From Schistocephalus solidus (lineage: Eukaryota; Platyhelminthes; Cestoda; Diphyllobothriidea; Diphyllobothriidae), in assembly GCA_017591395.1 (NCBI GenBank), contig WEDG01005165.1:33297-97296 (forward strand): 64,000 bases of DNA. The letters run 5' to 3'. Of this stretch, positions 11,640-23,507 are shown piece by piece. A program made the position numbers and the translations under genes. Every line of letters begins with the position of its first letter. The stretch's first letter is position 1. Under the pieces are notes generated by a model that searched no databases, was not told the origin of the DNA, and worked only from the letters and a program-made list of their open reading frames with translations.

Positions 11640-13451
11640 TGGGCATCGACGATGTTGGTCCGGGGGGGGGCCCGATCTGGGCATTGGCCATGTTGATACG
11701 GGTTGTTTGTGCCTTGAAGCCGCCCGTTTCGCCTTTACATCGGCAATCCAGTTGGCCTCATAGATTTCTGCACCAGTCTTCACGGATCTTCTCCATGCCG
11801 GTCTATCCTGGGTGAGGTCCTCCCAGGTCGCCCGGTTGATTTGCAGTTGCTTCAGCGATTTCTTCAAAGTGTCATTGTAGCGTCGTTTTTGACCTCCCTG
11901 CCGGCGAGAACCCGTAGCGACATCACCGTAGAAACGTCGTTTGGGTAGTCGCTAGTCGTCCGTTCTTTCCAGGTGGCTACTCCATCGCAGTTGCACATGC
12001 CTCAGCATGGAGAGGATGCTGAGGATTCCGGTCCGCTCCAGGACTTCCGTGTCCGGGATCCTGTCTTGCCATCTCAGCTTCAGTATTCTGCGGAGGCAGC
12101 TGAGCTGAATGTGATTCAGCTTCCTGGCTTGGTTTGAGTAGACGGTCCAGGTTTCCGCTCCGTAATGGAGTGTCGTCAAGACGACGGCCTTGTACATCTT
12201 CAGTTTGGTATGCAGGTGAATACCGTGGCGATTCCACATGGAGTTTAGCAGCCGGCCGATGGCCTGACTAGCTTGGAGATCCATTGGGCAACCTCGTCAT
12301 CGATTCTCGTGTTGCGTGACAGCGGGCTTCCTAGATAAGCGAAGGTTTCCACGTTTTTGAGTTGAGCACCGTTGACATTGATTCGATGAGCATTGTATTC
12401 CGCGCTGGGTGGCGGCTGTTGCATGACAACCGTTTTGGCTGTACTGATTGTTAAACCAAAATCGGCGCAGCCTGCGGCGAAGAGGGCCATGCTCCTTTGC
12501 ATGCCCTCATCCTTCACGGTGTTAAGGGCGCAATCGTCCGCGAAGAGAATATCATGGACTGTACCAGTAGACACGCGCGTTGAAGCCTGCATACGCCGAA
12601 TGTTGAGAAGGTGCCCGTCAGTTCTGTAGGCAATGCGGATCCCGGCTGCTCATCACGGTAGGCGTCCATAAGCATAGCCGAGAACATGAGCCTGGACAGG
12701 GTAGGAGCCAATACGCAGCTCTGCTTCACTCGGTTGTTCACTGCGAATGCTTCGGATACCGTCCCGTTGTCAGTGACGCGCGCCATTATCCCGTCATGAA
12801 GCTGACGCACCATGTGCATGAACCGCTCAGGACAGCCAAATTTCTGCATGACTTTCCACAGTCCTTCGCGATTCACAACATCAAAGGCTTTCGTTAGATC
12901 CACGAAGGTAGTGTATAGGTAAGTTCGCATCTCCTGGCACTTCTCTTGTAGCTGGCGGGCGGTAAAGATCATATCGGTTGTTCTGCGGTGTCGGGGGAAA
13001 TTCAAATTGGCTTTCCGGGAGTAGGCCCTGCTCTAGGTGACCGTTCAGACGATTGAGAAGGATACGGGCGAAAATCTTCCCGGCGATGTTGAGCAAGGAG
13101 ATGTCTCTGTGATTTCCATAGAGTTGCCGGTTCCCCTTCCGTTTGTAGAGATGGACGATGGCTGCTCTTTGAAATCATGAGGACCTTGTCCTTGGCGCCA
13201 TATCTCCTGGAAGTGTGTTGTGAGTTCTGCCATCAGCCGGGGCCCACCGTACTTGTGGATTTCCGGTGGGATTGCGTCGGATCCCGGTGCTTTACCGCTG
13301 GAAATCTGCTGCACGTCCCGGAGGGTTTCTGGTAGGGAAGGTGGCAGATCCAGGTTATTGTTCGTGTCCAATTGAGGAGCCGGTCAGTCGCAGCATTGGA
13401 GATGTCTGATGAGAAATTAAGGACATTTCTGAAGTGCTCGGCCCAGCGCTT
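11640..13451 (-). pseudogene. reverse transcriptase and C-terminal region, frameshifted (copy c)
   Basis: The minus strand carries RT landmarks in several overlapping frames: GKAPGSDAIPPEI (about 13320), FVDLTKAFDVVNREGLW (motif A, about 12900), GVKQSCVLAPTL (motif B, with the usual G after Q changed to S, about 12730) and LFADDCALN (catalytic motif C, about 12540). Further on come [19 protein letters not shown] (about 12150) and the basic GGQKRRYNDTLKKSLKQL-like region (about 11880). At least five frame changes make it non-functional. Confidence 0.8.
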
Positions 13452-13454
13452 CAG

Positions 13455-13690
13455 CAAGGTCCACCTTGTAGTGCGCCAGTTCCCGAGCGACTAGCGCCGT
13501 CCTACGATCCGACCGGTTTCTCCTAGGATTGTCTAAAAGGGAACGAACATTCCAGGCTGCTAGTGTGAATGGACATACCCGAAGCAGCCTGGAGGGTATG
13601 ATGATGGGGATGGAGACGGGGGGTATTGTTGTTTGTTTGAGTTTTACGACCGCGTATTTGGCGATCTGCGAGACGCGACTGGCTGCAGAA
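13455..13690 (-). pseudogene. endonuclease N-terminal stub (copy c)
   Basis: Encodes LAAWNVRSLLDNPRRN...ALVARELAHYKVD, the first about 45 residues of the APE-type endonuclease, including the conserved WN. It then switches directly into the ALKRWAEHFRNVLN segment that normally lies just upstream of the RT. The switch coincides with a shared CTG at 13452-13454. All catalytic residues after WN (SETR, DFN, DH) are absent. Confidence 0.8.
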
Positions 13691-14158
13691 GACTTGATAA
13701 CAAACATTTGTTTATGGCACCTTTTCTAGCCCCTTCCTCTGCGAGGAGGCAAGCAGTGCTGTCCCTAAATAGGGCTGATCGGACATCCCAGACGGCTGCC
13801 AAACTCCACTATGTGTCACGGTTTTTTTAGTTGGAGAATGACTCGAGTTAGCCTGGGCCGCTTACGGGGTTGCTGTCGCCCCCACCGCAGGTCTTTTTGA
13901 TAGGGGGGAGGTGGGAAGTTCAGGAGTCAGACCTACCGGGTGTGGAGGCACATCCAATACCGGAGACTCTCACCTGATTTAGCCCGCCGGTCGTGACGGT
14001 TGCCCGGGGTGTGGCCGCTGGGAAGAACCCAACTTCGAGGAGCCACAGGTGAGAGTTGGGTACCAGTTAGAGGCGGCCACAGGAGCATTCACCACCTGTA
14101 CGAGACAAATGGAGCGACAAAATGCTATCTGTGGGGTGCTTCCCCTAACTAGTACCCC

Positions 14159-14340
14159 AAAACCCCACTACAACTAATACTTATACGAATATTACAACTT
14201 CTACTACTAATACTAATGCCACCATCAATAGTTATACCAATACTGCCACTTTTACCAATACACGTAATAATAATGGTTAAATTAGTACCGAAATTCAAAT
14301 TACTATGACTACCACTGACAATAAGGCCATACAAAGTTAG
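14159..14340. repeat. degenerate (ACT/AAT)-type trinucleotide stretch
   Basis: A C/A/T-rich stretch built of ACT, ACC and AAT-like triplets directly beyond the 5' end of LINE copy c. It resembles a decayed trinucleotide microsatellite. No gene is visible from here to the CCT tract at 14703. Confidence 0.4.
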
Positions 14341-14702
14341 GTAACTCTTGCCAGGTTTTATTTGCTGTAGGGAGTGTACTTGCTGAAAAACAACTTAAGT
14401 TATGCGTCATGTTACATAGTAGTGTTAAGCACTGTTAATTTTTCGGGGACAGAACGCCCTATTTTTCGTCTCCCATTATTACTTGGCCTTATCATTGGTT
14501 GGCAACACCTTGAGTCAGGCTTCCTTTTCTCGTGTTATCCACATTCTGTCTACAGAAATGCTTTCCAGCTTGCTAACATTGTTATCCCAAACCGCACACG
14601 CTCTGCTCATCAACACGCTCGCACAGACAATCTCCACTCTCTTCTTCCCGCGTGGAAGATCTTGTCTATGTTGGTGGCTTTTCGATGCTGACGGTTATCC
14701 AT

Positions 14703-15246
14703 CTCCTCCCTCCCTCCTCCTCCTCCTCCTCCCTCCTCCTCCTCCCTCCTCCCTCCTCCTCCTCCTCCTCCTCCTCCCTCCTCCTCCTCCTCCCTCCTCC
14801 TCCCTCCTCCTCCTCCTCCTCCTCCTCCTCCTCCTCCTCCTCCTCCTCCTCCCTCCTCCTCCCTCCTCCCTCCTCGCCTCCTCCTCCTCCTCCTCCTCCC
14901 TCCTCCTCCTCCCTCCTCCTCCTCCTCCTCCTCCTCCTCCTCCCTCCTCCTCCTCCTCCTCCTCCTCCTCCTCCTCCTCCTCCTCCCTCCTCCCTCCTCC
15001 TCCTCCTCCTCCTCCTCCTCCTCCTCCCTCCTCCCTCCTCCTCCTCCTCCTCCCTCCTCCCTCCTCCTCCTCCTACTCCTCCTCCTCCTCCTCCCTCCTC
15101 CCTCCTCCTCCTCCTCCTCCTCCTCCTACTCCTCCTCCTCCTCCTCCTCCCTCCTCCCTCCTTCCTCATCCTCCTCATCCTCCTCCTCCTCCTCCTCCTC
15201 ATCCTCCTCCTCCTCCTACTACTCCTCCTCCTCCTACTCCTCCTCC
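14703..15246. repeat. (CCT)n-type pyrimidine tract, about 544 bp
   Basis: A long, strand-asymmetric CCT/CTC tract with many CTCC and TCCC interruptions and a few CAT/TAC variants near its right end. Pro/Ser/Leu and Arg/Glu/Gly frames across it are artefacts. The minus strand is an uninterrupted purine (GGA) run. Confidence 0.97.
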
Positions 15247-15619
15247 GTTGTGGGCACTGTCAGTTATGGCCATTCACGACTACTGCAAAGGAACTCAGAA
15301 ACTCTTGTCATTGGATTACCTGCGAATGACTAATCGTTGACGTGGGTGGGGAGAGGCCATAACTCGGCTCGTAACCCAAAGACAAATGGCCACTCAACGT
15401 AAAAAATGTGGAAGTCTGTCAAATCGAACATTGATTCGGCATGACTAAGGCTGTGTTTTTGGGTTGTTGACTGGCACTTGGCTGTCTGGAGGCCTCGAAC
15501 GCAGCAATTTGACTGACGGTCAGAACGGTAGGGAGGGGCAGGTGTGGTTGCGGAAAAGAGAAGCTATTTCCGCGATTTGAGCTGATCGCGTTAAGGAACG
15601 CACTCGTCCCATTATGCAG

Positions 15620-15783
15620 AAATCGATTACCCAAAAAAGAAAATTGAGACTGGAATGGCCGCTTCTGGCTTATTACCCTTCATCAGCCAACTATAACCAA
15701 CACCAGGTGTTGCAACACTAAGGTTCGAACCCATAACCTTTTGGATAGAAGCTCAATACCCTAACCATTGAACCATGCACTCG
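15620..15783 (-). mobile_element. tRNA-derived SINE copy S1
   Basis: On the minus strand the head starts near 15783 and contains the pol III box A match TGGTTCAATGG (plus 15765-15775) and box B match GGGTTCGAACC (plus 15722-15732). The body then reads ACACCTGGTGTTGGTTATAG, followed by a hairpin made of GGGT and AATAAGCC. The same body occurs in S4, S6, S7 and S10. The anticodon arm does not fold well, so this is a SINE and not a working tRNA gene. Confidence 0.7.
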
Positions 15784-16961
15784 TTTCCTGACGGTCCCAG
15801 CAGTCTTATGTGGAGATAAACAATTTTTTGAAGGAGGATGAAGGCTAAAAACTCTCACTGAATCCGTCCTTGGGTAGCTCGAAGGGCTTGCTGACTTCGT
15901 AGTGATCTAAAATTGAAACCACTGAACCGAAGAACAATTGCAGAAAAATTATTTTGCCATCAAATTGCAATTAGGCCTGCGAATCCGCTCTTCAACAATG
16001 ATCGTCCACTCACGTTACGAACTATCTGGGGAAAAAAATAACAGAAGTCGATAATGAAGTTTTGTAGCACCCTCCTGCATTCACGTGCATCGATGACTGT
16101 AAGTTGGAGTACATTAACGGGAATAAAACATTATCAAACCTAGTGCCTTTTTATAGTGTATTTATTGGAAAACGTCATACCTTTTTAAAGTTCGAATCTT
16201 TTTGCTCGATCGCAGCTGATAGATTGCAAAGGCGTTAGCTTAACTATATAAGGTGCTGGAATTTCAGGCTGAATCATCCATTATATTCGGGTTCAAACCT
16301 CGGCTAAACCAATATCTGGGATTGTGGCGAGTGACGAATAGCGGATAATAAGCAAGAAATTTCATTCCGATCGTGGTTTGAGTAAATAGAACACACTCTG
16401 TTGAATGCAAGGCAATTGACTTATCAACTTGAAACCCCACCTACTTCATATTGAATAAGTTAATGTAAGACTGTCTGCGACCAAATCATAAATCATATAA
16501 AGTAATCTTAACTGCCCGATTTGTTTGAACATTCTGAATGGACACTTCAGGATAATGTTTAACAAAGCACCGGTAATTTGCCAATCCTGTTGAATTTGAC
16601 CAGATCAGTTAGACTCCACCGAAAGTCTGCAACTCAGCATCAGACCGGTTCGTACCCCAGTCCATATTCCTCCCTCGAATATCCCAGTGCAGTAAAACCC
16701 GTAGCTTGGAAGGCTGCCATATAACGATATAATTTGGTCCTTCTCTCAGGATGAGGAGTCAGGCTTCAACCACTCATTCTTAAGGTGTCCTCTATGGCAC
16801 TGCCGCTCAGACAAGGTCCAAGGCGCTGCGAAAGTCCACTTTCACTATAAACAAATTCACGCGCAGGTCATCGTTCCTTCGCTAATCTGGCTGTGGAGCA
16901 ACCTGTGGACATTATCGTTCGCGAGGGTCGAACTGTCTTCACAATCTTCTAAATGACTGTT
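15784..16961. other. no gene recognised
   Basis: No recognisable coding frame, LINE, SINE or module sequence. Confidence 0.4.
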
Positions 16962-17210
16962 CTGGTTCATTCGTTGACGACCGCTCACCGATCGCTAATG
17001 GAACTCACTCGTACCGTTCTGCCTTGGGACCAACACTCGAGCCTCGCCAGCAGCCGCATAGCGGCTAGGAGTAAAGGCAGATTAACAATGCCGACAAAGA
17101 CGAGAGAGACCGAAATGACCATTTCCGGTTCCATGGCCATCGTCAGCCAGTCATGCCCAACCCCAGGTTGTGCTCCACCCGCGTTCGAACCCGCGACCCG
17201 TTCTGGTTCA
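16962..17210 (-). mobile_element. tRNA-derived SINE copy S2, 5' truncated
   Basis: Minus-strand copy keeping box B (GGGTTCGAACGCGGG near 17187-17203), the ACCTGGGGTTGGGCATGACT body, the CTTTGTCGGCATTG segment, the GCCGCTATGCGG-like hairpin and the 3' part GGTGAGCGGTCGTCAACGAA. Box A is missing. Together with S3 and S6 it shows that the full SINE is at least about 330 bp. Confidence 0.7.
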
Positions 17211-17744
17211 AACTGGACACTCCTATTAGATTATAATGCAAGAAATTTTACCTCTCTTGATCCCGGTAAAGCCATGGGAGGCCAAATGACCAACTGAGCG
17301 GCAGTCAACTGGGGAGCATGCAGATAATCTAAAGGACTCCAAGACTCTACCTTTCGAATTTATTTAAGTATATTCACCTTTTTCAGGACCTGACGTGGTT
17401 TAGAAATTTGCTGGAAGGAAAATCTCAGCTGTTGTTCGTAGCAAGACCTCAAAACACAGCTTACTCCATGGAATCCAGCTATGCCCTCAAGCTTGAAGGG
17501 CTGACAGCCGCTGGCTGTTTTATTCGTCGCTCCCGGGGCCACAGTGCATCAAGAAACACAATTATCTCCACCCTACCCCAAACCTCACTATTCAGTCCTA
17601 CAATTTTGCCTGGGGACCCGGGGTATGAAACAGAGGCGCAGAAAAACATTACTTCCAGCGACAGAATCGCTTATCAAAATTGCAGATTAATTATGCTGCC
17701 AGCCCCAAACGGTGGTGGTGACTTTAACGGCTCGGATGCGGGCA
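17211..17744. other. no gene recognised
   Basis: No gene or recognisable repeat. Confidence 0.35.
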
Positions 17745-17880
17745 ATCGAGCGGCAGTTTGACCGTTGGTTTCGAGGAGAACCGCCGTGTGCTCCACAGCA
17801 TGGCCACGCAGGGACTGTGACTTGCGATGCATCGAACACACTCGCTCCTCCTCCACTTCGGCCTGGTGTCATGAGGGTGC
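17745..17880 (-). repeat. M1 module, degraded end fragment
   Basis: Minus-strand match to the last about 130 bp of M1: the region around TTTGACCGTTGGTTTCGAGG, the cap GGGACTGTGACTTGCG, and then a CTCCTCCTCC tract in the expected place. Confidence 0.55.
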
Positions 17881-18149
17881 GTAAACAATCCTTGCAGCAA
17901 GTGCGAACAGCTGCGGTGAATGCGGCAGCTTCTAATTTTGATCGATATCTGGTGGCCTAGCAACTGCCTTCTACAAATACTGCACCTCATGTGCACCCAG
18001 CAACCGTATCTCTAGCTGTCTCTGATAATGGGTTTGAGTGCTAAGCCAAAACGGCAGGCTTATATAATTCCTGTGTTAAATATCCGATCTCCTTTTTTCC
18101 CATTCAACACTTTGATTGTAAAAGGCTGTTTTTCGCAAAAATTCACTCC

Positions 18150-18410
18150 ACAACTGCCGACCTCCTCGCTTCTATGGCACTCACACACGTGAGATCCGAG
18201 CCCCTAACCTCCTTTAGAAGGATATACTGGTGTTTGTGTCTGGGAGGGAATTCGTGCACAAGGCACGCGTAGACGAGGCCAGCAGCTATGACAGCCACTG
18301 CGTCCATTCCTCGTAGTAGACAAATAACCGGCTCGGACAGTGGGTTCGGCCTGGGAATGGGAATAGCGCATTTTCCTCCCTAGAAACAAGCTGATTTGCT
18401 AGAATCTATC
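18150..18410 (+). repeat. M3 module, degraded
   Basis: Plus-strand sequence keeping M3 signatures in order: CACACACGTGAGATCCGAGC, ACTGGTGTTTGTGTCTGGGA, CACGCGTAGACGAGG and ACCGGCTCGGACAGTGGG. It leads directly into an M1 copy at 18411. Confidence 0.5.
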
Positions 18411-18795
18411 ATGGTGCACTAAAAGCAGTGGCTTGGAAGGTTGCCAACTGACGGGATAACTCGAACCTTGAAGTCAGCCCAGAGTGTGTTTGTGGGAAGT
18501 GGCTGACTGGCAAACTGCGAGCCAGGCTGCAATGATTCCTTCTTATTGTGGCGTCTCTGGCACTCTCACACCGTGGGATCCGAGCCAGGTGTGGTGGTAC
18601 GCTTAGGGACAATGCCGGCAGCAACATCCACCTGTGTCTTCTGGAATTGGTCATGACACCGGCCCCCCGTAGAGAATGAGAAGAACTTGTGATAGACGCA
18701 GCGCAAGTCTAGTACCACTATAAAAGAAATCATGCGCACCTTGCTCTGTGGCACACGGTGGACCGCATTGGAATCGACAGTCGAACTGTTCTGTT
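18411..18795 (+). repeat. M1 module, diverged full-length copy
   Basis: Opens with a slightly damaged hairpin (ATCATGGTGCACTAAAAGCA) and GGTTGCCAACTGACGGGATA, and ends at GACAGTCGAACTGTT. It is more diverged than the M1 at 19641, so it is older. Confidence 0.7.
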
Positions 18796-18799
18796 TTGA

Positions 18800-20062
18800 T
18801 ACTTCGTCCACGTACAGGTCACTAATCCACTCTCTCCCACATCAGGCAACTGACCGGCTCGGACAGTATCTGATGGTGGGGGTTGGGGAGAGAGTGAGGT
18901 CGACAGCTCAGCGCATGTTCCTCACTATAAACAATCTGACGCGCTTAAAACTATCACGGTGCGCTAAAATCCGTGGCTTGGAAGGTTGCCAACTGACGGG
19001 ATAACTCGGACCGCGTGGTCAGCCCAATGTGTGTTTTGTGTGGAGTGGCTGACTGGTGGACTGAGAGTCAGGCTGCAATGGCTCCTTCTTAATGTGGTCT
19101 TTATGACACTCTCACTCTTTGGGATCCGAGCCAGGTGTGGTGGTACGCCCAGGGGCGGCTCCGGCCGCGCCAGCCACCTGCGACCTCTCTCATCTCCGGT
19201 CTTCTTGTCTGTGTCGTGAGACCGGGCTCAGGTGGGGAGGAGAAGAATGTGCGGTAACGTTAACCGCCGTGGTTGGAAGGTTGCCAACTGACAATTACAC
19301 TCAGACCTCGCAGTTAGTCCAATGTGTTTTGTGTGGAGTGGCTGACTGGTGATCTGAGAGTCAGGCTGCGATGGCTCCTTCTTAACGTGACCTCTGGCTA
19401 TCTCACACATGTGAGATGTAAGCCGTTCAACCCCCTGTTGTGTGAAATCCTGGTGCTTGTGTTTGGGGGGCCAGGTCGTGTACGTAGTACACGTAGACGA
19501 GGTCACCAGCAGCTGCGCCCGCTTCCGCATCAGACAACTGACCGGCTCCGACAGTGGTCTGATTGTGGGGGTGGGGGAGAGAGTGAGGTCGAGAGCTCAG
19601 CGTATTTTGCTCACTATAAACAATCTGAAGCGCTTGAAACTATCGCGGTGCTTTAAATAGCCGTGGCTTGGAAGGTTGCCAACTGACGGGATAACTCGGA
19701 CCGCGTGGTCAGCCCAATGTGTGTTTTATGTGGAGTGGCTGACTGGCGGACTGAGAGTCAGGCTGCAATGGTTCCTTTTTAATGTGGCCTTTATGGCACT
19801 CCCACTCTGTGAGATCCGAGCCAGGTGTTGTGGCACGCCCAGGGGCGGCTCCGGCCGCGCCAGCCACCGGTGCCCTCTCCCATCTTCGGTTTTTTTGACT
19901 CTGTCTTAACACCGGGCTCAGGTGGGGGAGGAGGAGAAAGTGCGGTAGCTGCAGCGCAAGGCTACTATCACTTAAAACTAATTCACGCGCAAGTCACCGT
20001 CCCTGCACCACCTGATGTGGAGCATACGGTGGGCCTCGTCGAAATCGACGGTCGAACTGCCA
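18800..20062 (+). repeat. four-module array M2(3' part)-M1t-M3-M1
   Basis: Plus-strand array. The 3' part of M2 is at 18800-18951, a shortened M1 (M1t) at 18952-19250, M3 at 19251-19640 and full M1 at 19641-20062. Each module boundary is marked by a CACGG...CCGTGGCTTGG hairpin, or the variant GCGGTAACGTTAACCGCCG for M3. The array has the same order and very similar sequence as the minus-strand array at 39979-41446. No LINE is directly attached here. Confidence 0.8.
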
Positions 20063-20224
20063 AATCCACTCTCCAACTCTCCTCACCGATTTCAACAAAT
20101 GTCTGTTGGAAAGCAGTGCTTGAAGAATTTTCCACCAGAGGGAGCCATCTAATCATGTAGGTAGGTGGATCACCATGATACGTCCCTCCCGTCTTACACA
20201 TGACCTTTCTCTAAATTCCAGGTT

Positions 20225-20405
20225 ACTCTAAGCTTAACGTTGGGTTTACTGTTAGGGCTACGAGTTCTAGGGTTAGGATTTGGGTTAAAGGACATAGGTA
20301 CTCGCCGTATTACTGATGGTCTTACACTAAATATAAGGAAGGGTTAACTGTAGGGTTAAGATCAGGGCTATTTTTAATGTAAGAGTTAGGGTTGGGGTTA
20401 GGAAA
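20225..20405 (+). repeat. degenerate telomere-like (TTAGGG) stretch
   Basis: Repeated GTTAGGG, GGGTTA and GGGTTTA units at irregular spacing, like the interior of the TIR elements at 7393 and 23793. I could not find the inverted terminal repeats here, so it may be a third, degraded copy. Confidence 0.45.
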
Positions 20406-21944
20406 CTGGATCTAGCGAAAGATCATACTTTAGGGGGCATTTACTTCCACGTCCAACCATTTCGAATTTGTGGTAAAATCACTCCCGGGTCGTGCGGATC
20501 ACCTTATATTACATTTCTTCAAAACGCCTGGGATCTACCAAGCGGCGCTGTACTGAATCGGGACGCTTCAAGGCATTCTGGATAGGAGGGATCCGAAATC
20601 ACTAGCAAAAACTTATTGAGAACATTTCCGCTGAAGGCTAACTTGGGATGGACCGTCTGATGAACTTTGCGGTCGTGCTCATCTGCATATACCACTCTGA
20701 TGCTCTGAAACAAAATAATCCTTTGTCCCTGCATTGGTGAACTGGAGAGTTCACATGGTCTTTAGGTCTGCGAAAAGGCCAGTTCGTGGAAGTAGCTGAG
20801 AAGAAGCCTAACTTGCTGGGAAAAGACGTTGGCACCATTGGTCTTTCGCATTCATGTTTGAGGGCATCATCCGAGCCCGAAGCAGCTACCAATCAAAAGC
20901 CTCTGAATTCCATAAATATCCTAAGAAGTGGTAAGAAAACCGTAGACTAGCAACTCAATAGTCGCTACTAGCCTGCGTTTGACCATAGAGGTTTTCCTAA
21001 TGAAGTAGCGCTTGCCGATAAAGATACGGGGACATTCTCTACCCGTTAAACCCCCACAGGCCGTCGCATAACGACTAGTAAATAGGAGGGTTCATCCAGG
21101 CATTTAACCTGGGCATAGGTAAATTTCTCAGATAACATTAACAGTGAATTGAGGACACGGTTGCATTAGTAATGCGGACCCTGAGCCGCAAAAACAAGAC
21201 TCGAGCAGCTCAAAAACATGTGAACTGTGCCTTTGATGAGAAGCTCGGTCTCGTTCAACCGGACAGGGGGACGGGTTGCCGCTTGTGAGTCGTGATTGGA
21301 CATTTAGCGTCAGTCCACGTCACCGGTGAGGAGCGTAGACCCAGCCGCGCTCGCGTAAGTCCGCCCATTTTCCTGACGGAGTTGATCTGACTAAAATTGC
21401 ACAAGTTTCGATTAACGGCTTCGGATGTGTCTTATGACCTCGTAATTTGACGCCGACAACCTCCGCATACGCATCTTTACGCTATTATCTGATGAACGCG
21501 GGGCTAAACGCCACGTGAGGTGGGGGTGGAGACAGGGTGCAGCAATCCCATCAAGCTGGCAGCGCTCTAAATATCAGGACCGATCATGATGCCGAAGTGG
21601 TTTCCACCTTTGAAGCGATCAGCCTGCGATGCTCCTGCTAGTTTGGGCCGTTCGTGAGGAATTTGAGCCCTGAAAATCGAGAGATACGCAGTCTTGTAGT
21701 AAAAAATTGCATAAATATTACATTCAGTTGCATCCACCAACTTTAACTCTGTTCCAGTCTTTGCGCACGGCCTCGAGCACGAATCTGACGCTCTCGTTTT
21801 AGCTCTTGAGTCCGCCTATTCGCAACCTCTACTCAGTCTCCACTACTTTAGGGCATTCGTATATGGACCACGCGGGAGGACCAGATGAGAGCACCACAGA
21901 CGGTGATGGGGATGCGCACCCATAAAAATGTCATACCTAGGAGG
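20406..21944. other. no gene recognised
   Basis: About 1.5 kb without a recognisable reading frame or repeat. The short frames present have no similarity that I can name. Confidence 0.4.
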
Positions 21945-22145
21945 GGGGTTGTGGTGACACGCCTTGGCGCAGGCTCACGCCGGGCCAGGCACATGCACCT
22001 TCTCCTACCCTGGAATGAGATCGGTGAGAGAAGAGAGAGAGAGTTCGGTAGATGCGGCGAAAATCGACTGCCACTAATTCATGCGCAAGTAGATGTCCTT
22101 GTTCCCACGCTGCTGTGGACATGGTCGGACTCGCCGTCATATGGT
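21945..22145 (+). repeat. M1 module, strongly degraded
   Basis: Keeps the ordered M1 landmarks: a GAGAGAGAGAGTTCGGTAGA purine tract, ATGCGGCGAAAATC, TTCATGCGCAAGTAGATGTC and a GTGGACATGG end. The opening hairpin is not recognisable. Confidence 0.45.
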
Positions 22146-22492
22146 TAACTGGCCCACCGATCTTCTCTTTTTCGAATAATGTTAGATTGAAAGCTTGATA
22201 TACAACTAACCCCCGCAGTGTTACAATAAAAATCGCAAGCACAGTCGTTCACCAGCTGCTCCACATCTCATTGACTCTCCACGCACGGCAATTACACCAC
22301 CAACTCCTCGTTAATTGAGTTGCCAATCACCGTTGGTTCGGTGCTTGCTCGCCGTTGAGAGTTTGCTGGCGAGGCTTAACGCAGCACATAGAAGTTAATG
22401 TATCTGAATCCCGTACCTCAACCACCTGAAGCAAGGAGACGACAGTCTCATCAACCTGAGGTTTAGAGCTAAAACCCAGGCCCATCAACATA

Positions 22493-22530
22493 GAGATATA
22501 TAGATAGATAGGTAGATAGAGGAGAGAGAG

Positions 22531-22569
<39 letters not shown>
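22493..22569. repeat. GATA/(GA)n simple repeat
   Basis: A TAGA-type run passes into GAGAGAG at 22526-22568. Confidence 0.9.
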
Positions 22570-22572
<3 letters not shown>

Positions 22573-23339
22573 GGAATGCTCAGTAATATCTAATTATCGA
22601 GTTAACCGAGACAGCCCTTAATCTTGCTTCCCTGTTCTGAGTTAGAAAACTGACGACCTACCGATTTCGCTTCGAGTGCTCTTTGAATTCCGAGGGAGAC
22701 TGTTTTTTTTAGTCTCAGCGAAGCTTTTGCTGGGATTGTAAGAAAAACTCAAGCCAACGCATGCGAAAGTGTTGCTTCCGGAAAGTGGTAGTGGTGGCCT
22801 TTCAGAATGTTATTCCCCTGACGTTGAAAGCTATAAGCTGAACCCAGCTGCAGAAACAGTAATGTATGGTATTACTTAAAGGCGTCGTATTTATGGGATG
22901 TCATTGCTATGAAACCACAGTGGCTAACAAAGTAAGTAACTTCCGCCTTGATCGACAGGGTTCATAACTGAGGCGATAATGGCTTGGTCGGCGCGTTCGC
23001 GGCCTACCTTCCATCATCGGCACTGATGATTGACGTGATGATTGTTCGGTAAGATGGCTTTTCACTGTACAGTCCACCCGGCAGCGTCTGCATGCGCACT
23101 TACATGCAAGTAAGTACTCACCCCTGAAGAAGGTGAAAGGCTGCATTTTACATAAGGAGGTCACTGTGTTTGCTGATTACCTGTGAGCCATAAAAAAGCA
23201 GGTTTCGAGCAGCCCGTAGCTCATGAGATTGTCACCTCCACTGAAGGTATGAGTCGTGGAGAACTTTAAGCTGTAGCCACAGCTTGAAACGTTGCGTCAT
23301 TTCTCCGTGTCATAAGATTATCCCTGATAAAGTTCCCCT
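22570..23339. other. no gene recognised
   Basis: No gene or recognisable repeat. Confidence 0.35.
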
Positions 23340-23487
23340 CCTATTGACCCTTTGCCGGCAATGTCATCTGCCTATGATACTAGCGGCTGTGTGGCTGCTG
23401 GCGGTGCTCGAGAGTGAGCCCCAAGGCAGAACGGGACGAGTGAGTTCCGTTAACGATAGGTGAGCATTCGTCAATGAATGTCAATAT
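23340..23487 (+). mobile_element. SINE copy S3, 3' part
   Basis: Plus-strand match to the SINE 3' body: TTTGCCGGCAATGTCATCTG, a GCGGC...GCTGCTGGCGG segment, GAGTGAGTTCCGTTAACGAT and AGGTGAGCATTCGTCAATGA. It corresponds to the right half of S6 and the left half of S2. Confidence 0.65.
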
Positions 23488-23507
23488 TCTCGATCTAAAC
23501 CAGCAAC

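Larger units (their letters stand above)
10741..14158 (-). mobile_element. LINE copy c: internally deleted element with 5'UTR and zinc-finger tail
   Basis: Minus-strand non-LTR retrotransposon. In element order: 5'UTR (14158 to about 13690), a stub of the endonuclease, a junction at 13452-13454, then RT, C-terminal region, C2H2 fingers and a short 3'UTR (10741-10824) leading into M2 and M1. The family encodes an APE-type endonuclease plus reverse transcriptase resembling RTE/BovB proteins, which are often annotated as craniofacial development protein 2-like. Both ends are kept while most of the endonuclease is lost. Multiple frameshifts make it inactive. Confidence 0.85.

Noticed and set aside
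14483..15340. 285-codon Pro/Ser/Leu frame and the antisense Arg/Glu/Gly frame
   Set aside because: They come from the CCT tract, with no recognisable protein on either side.
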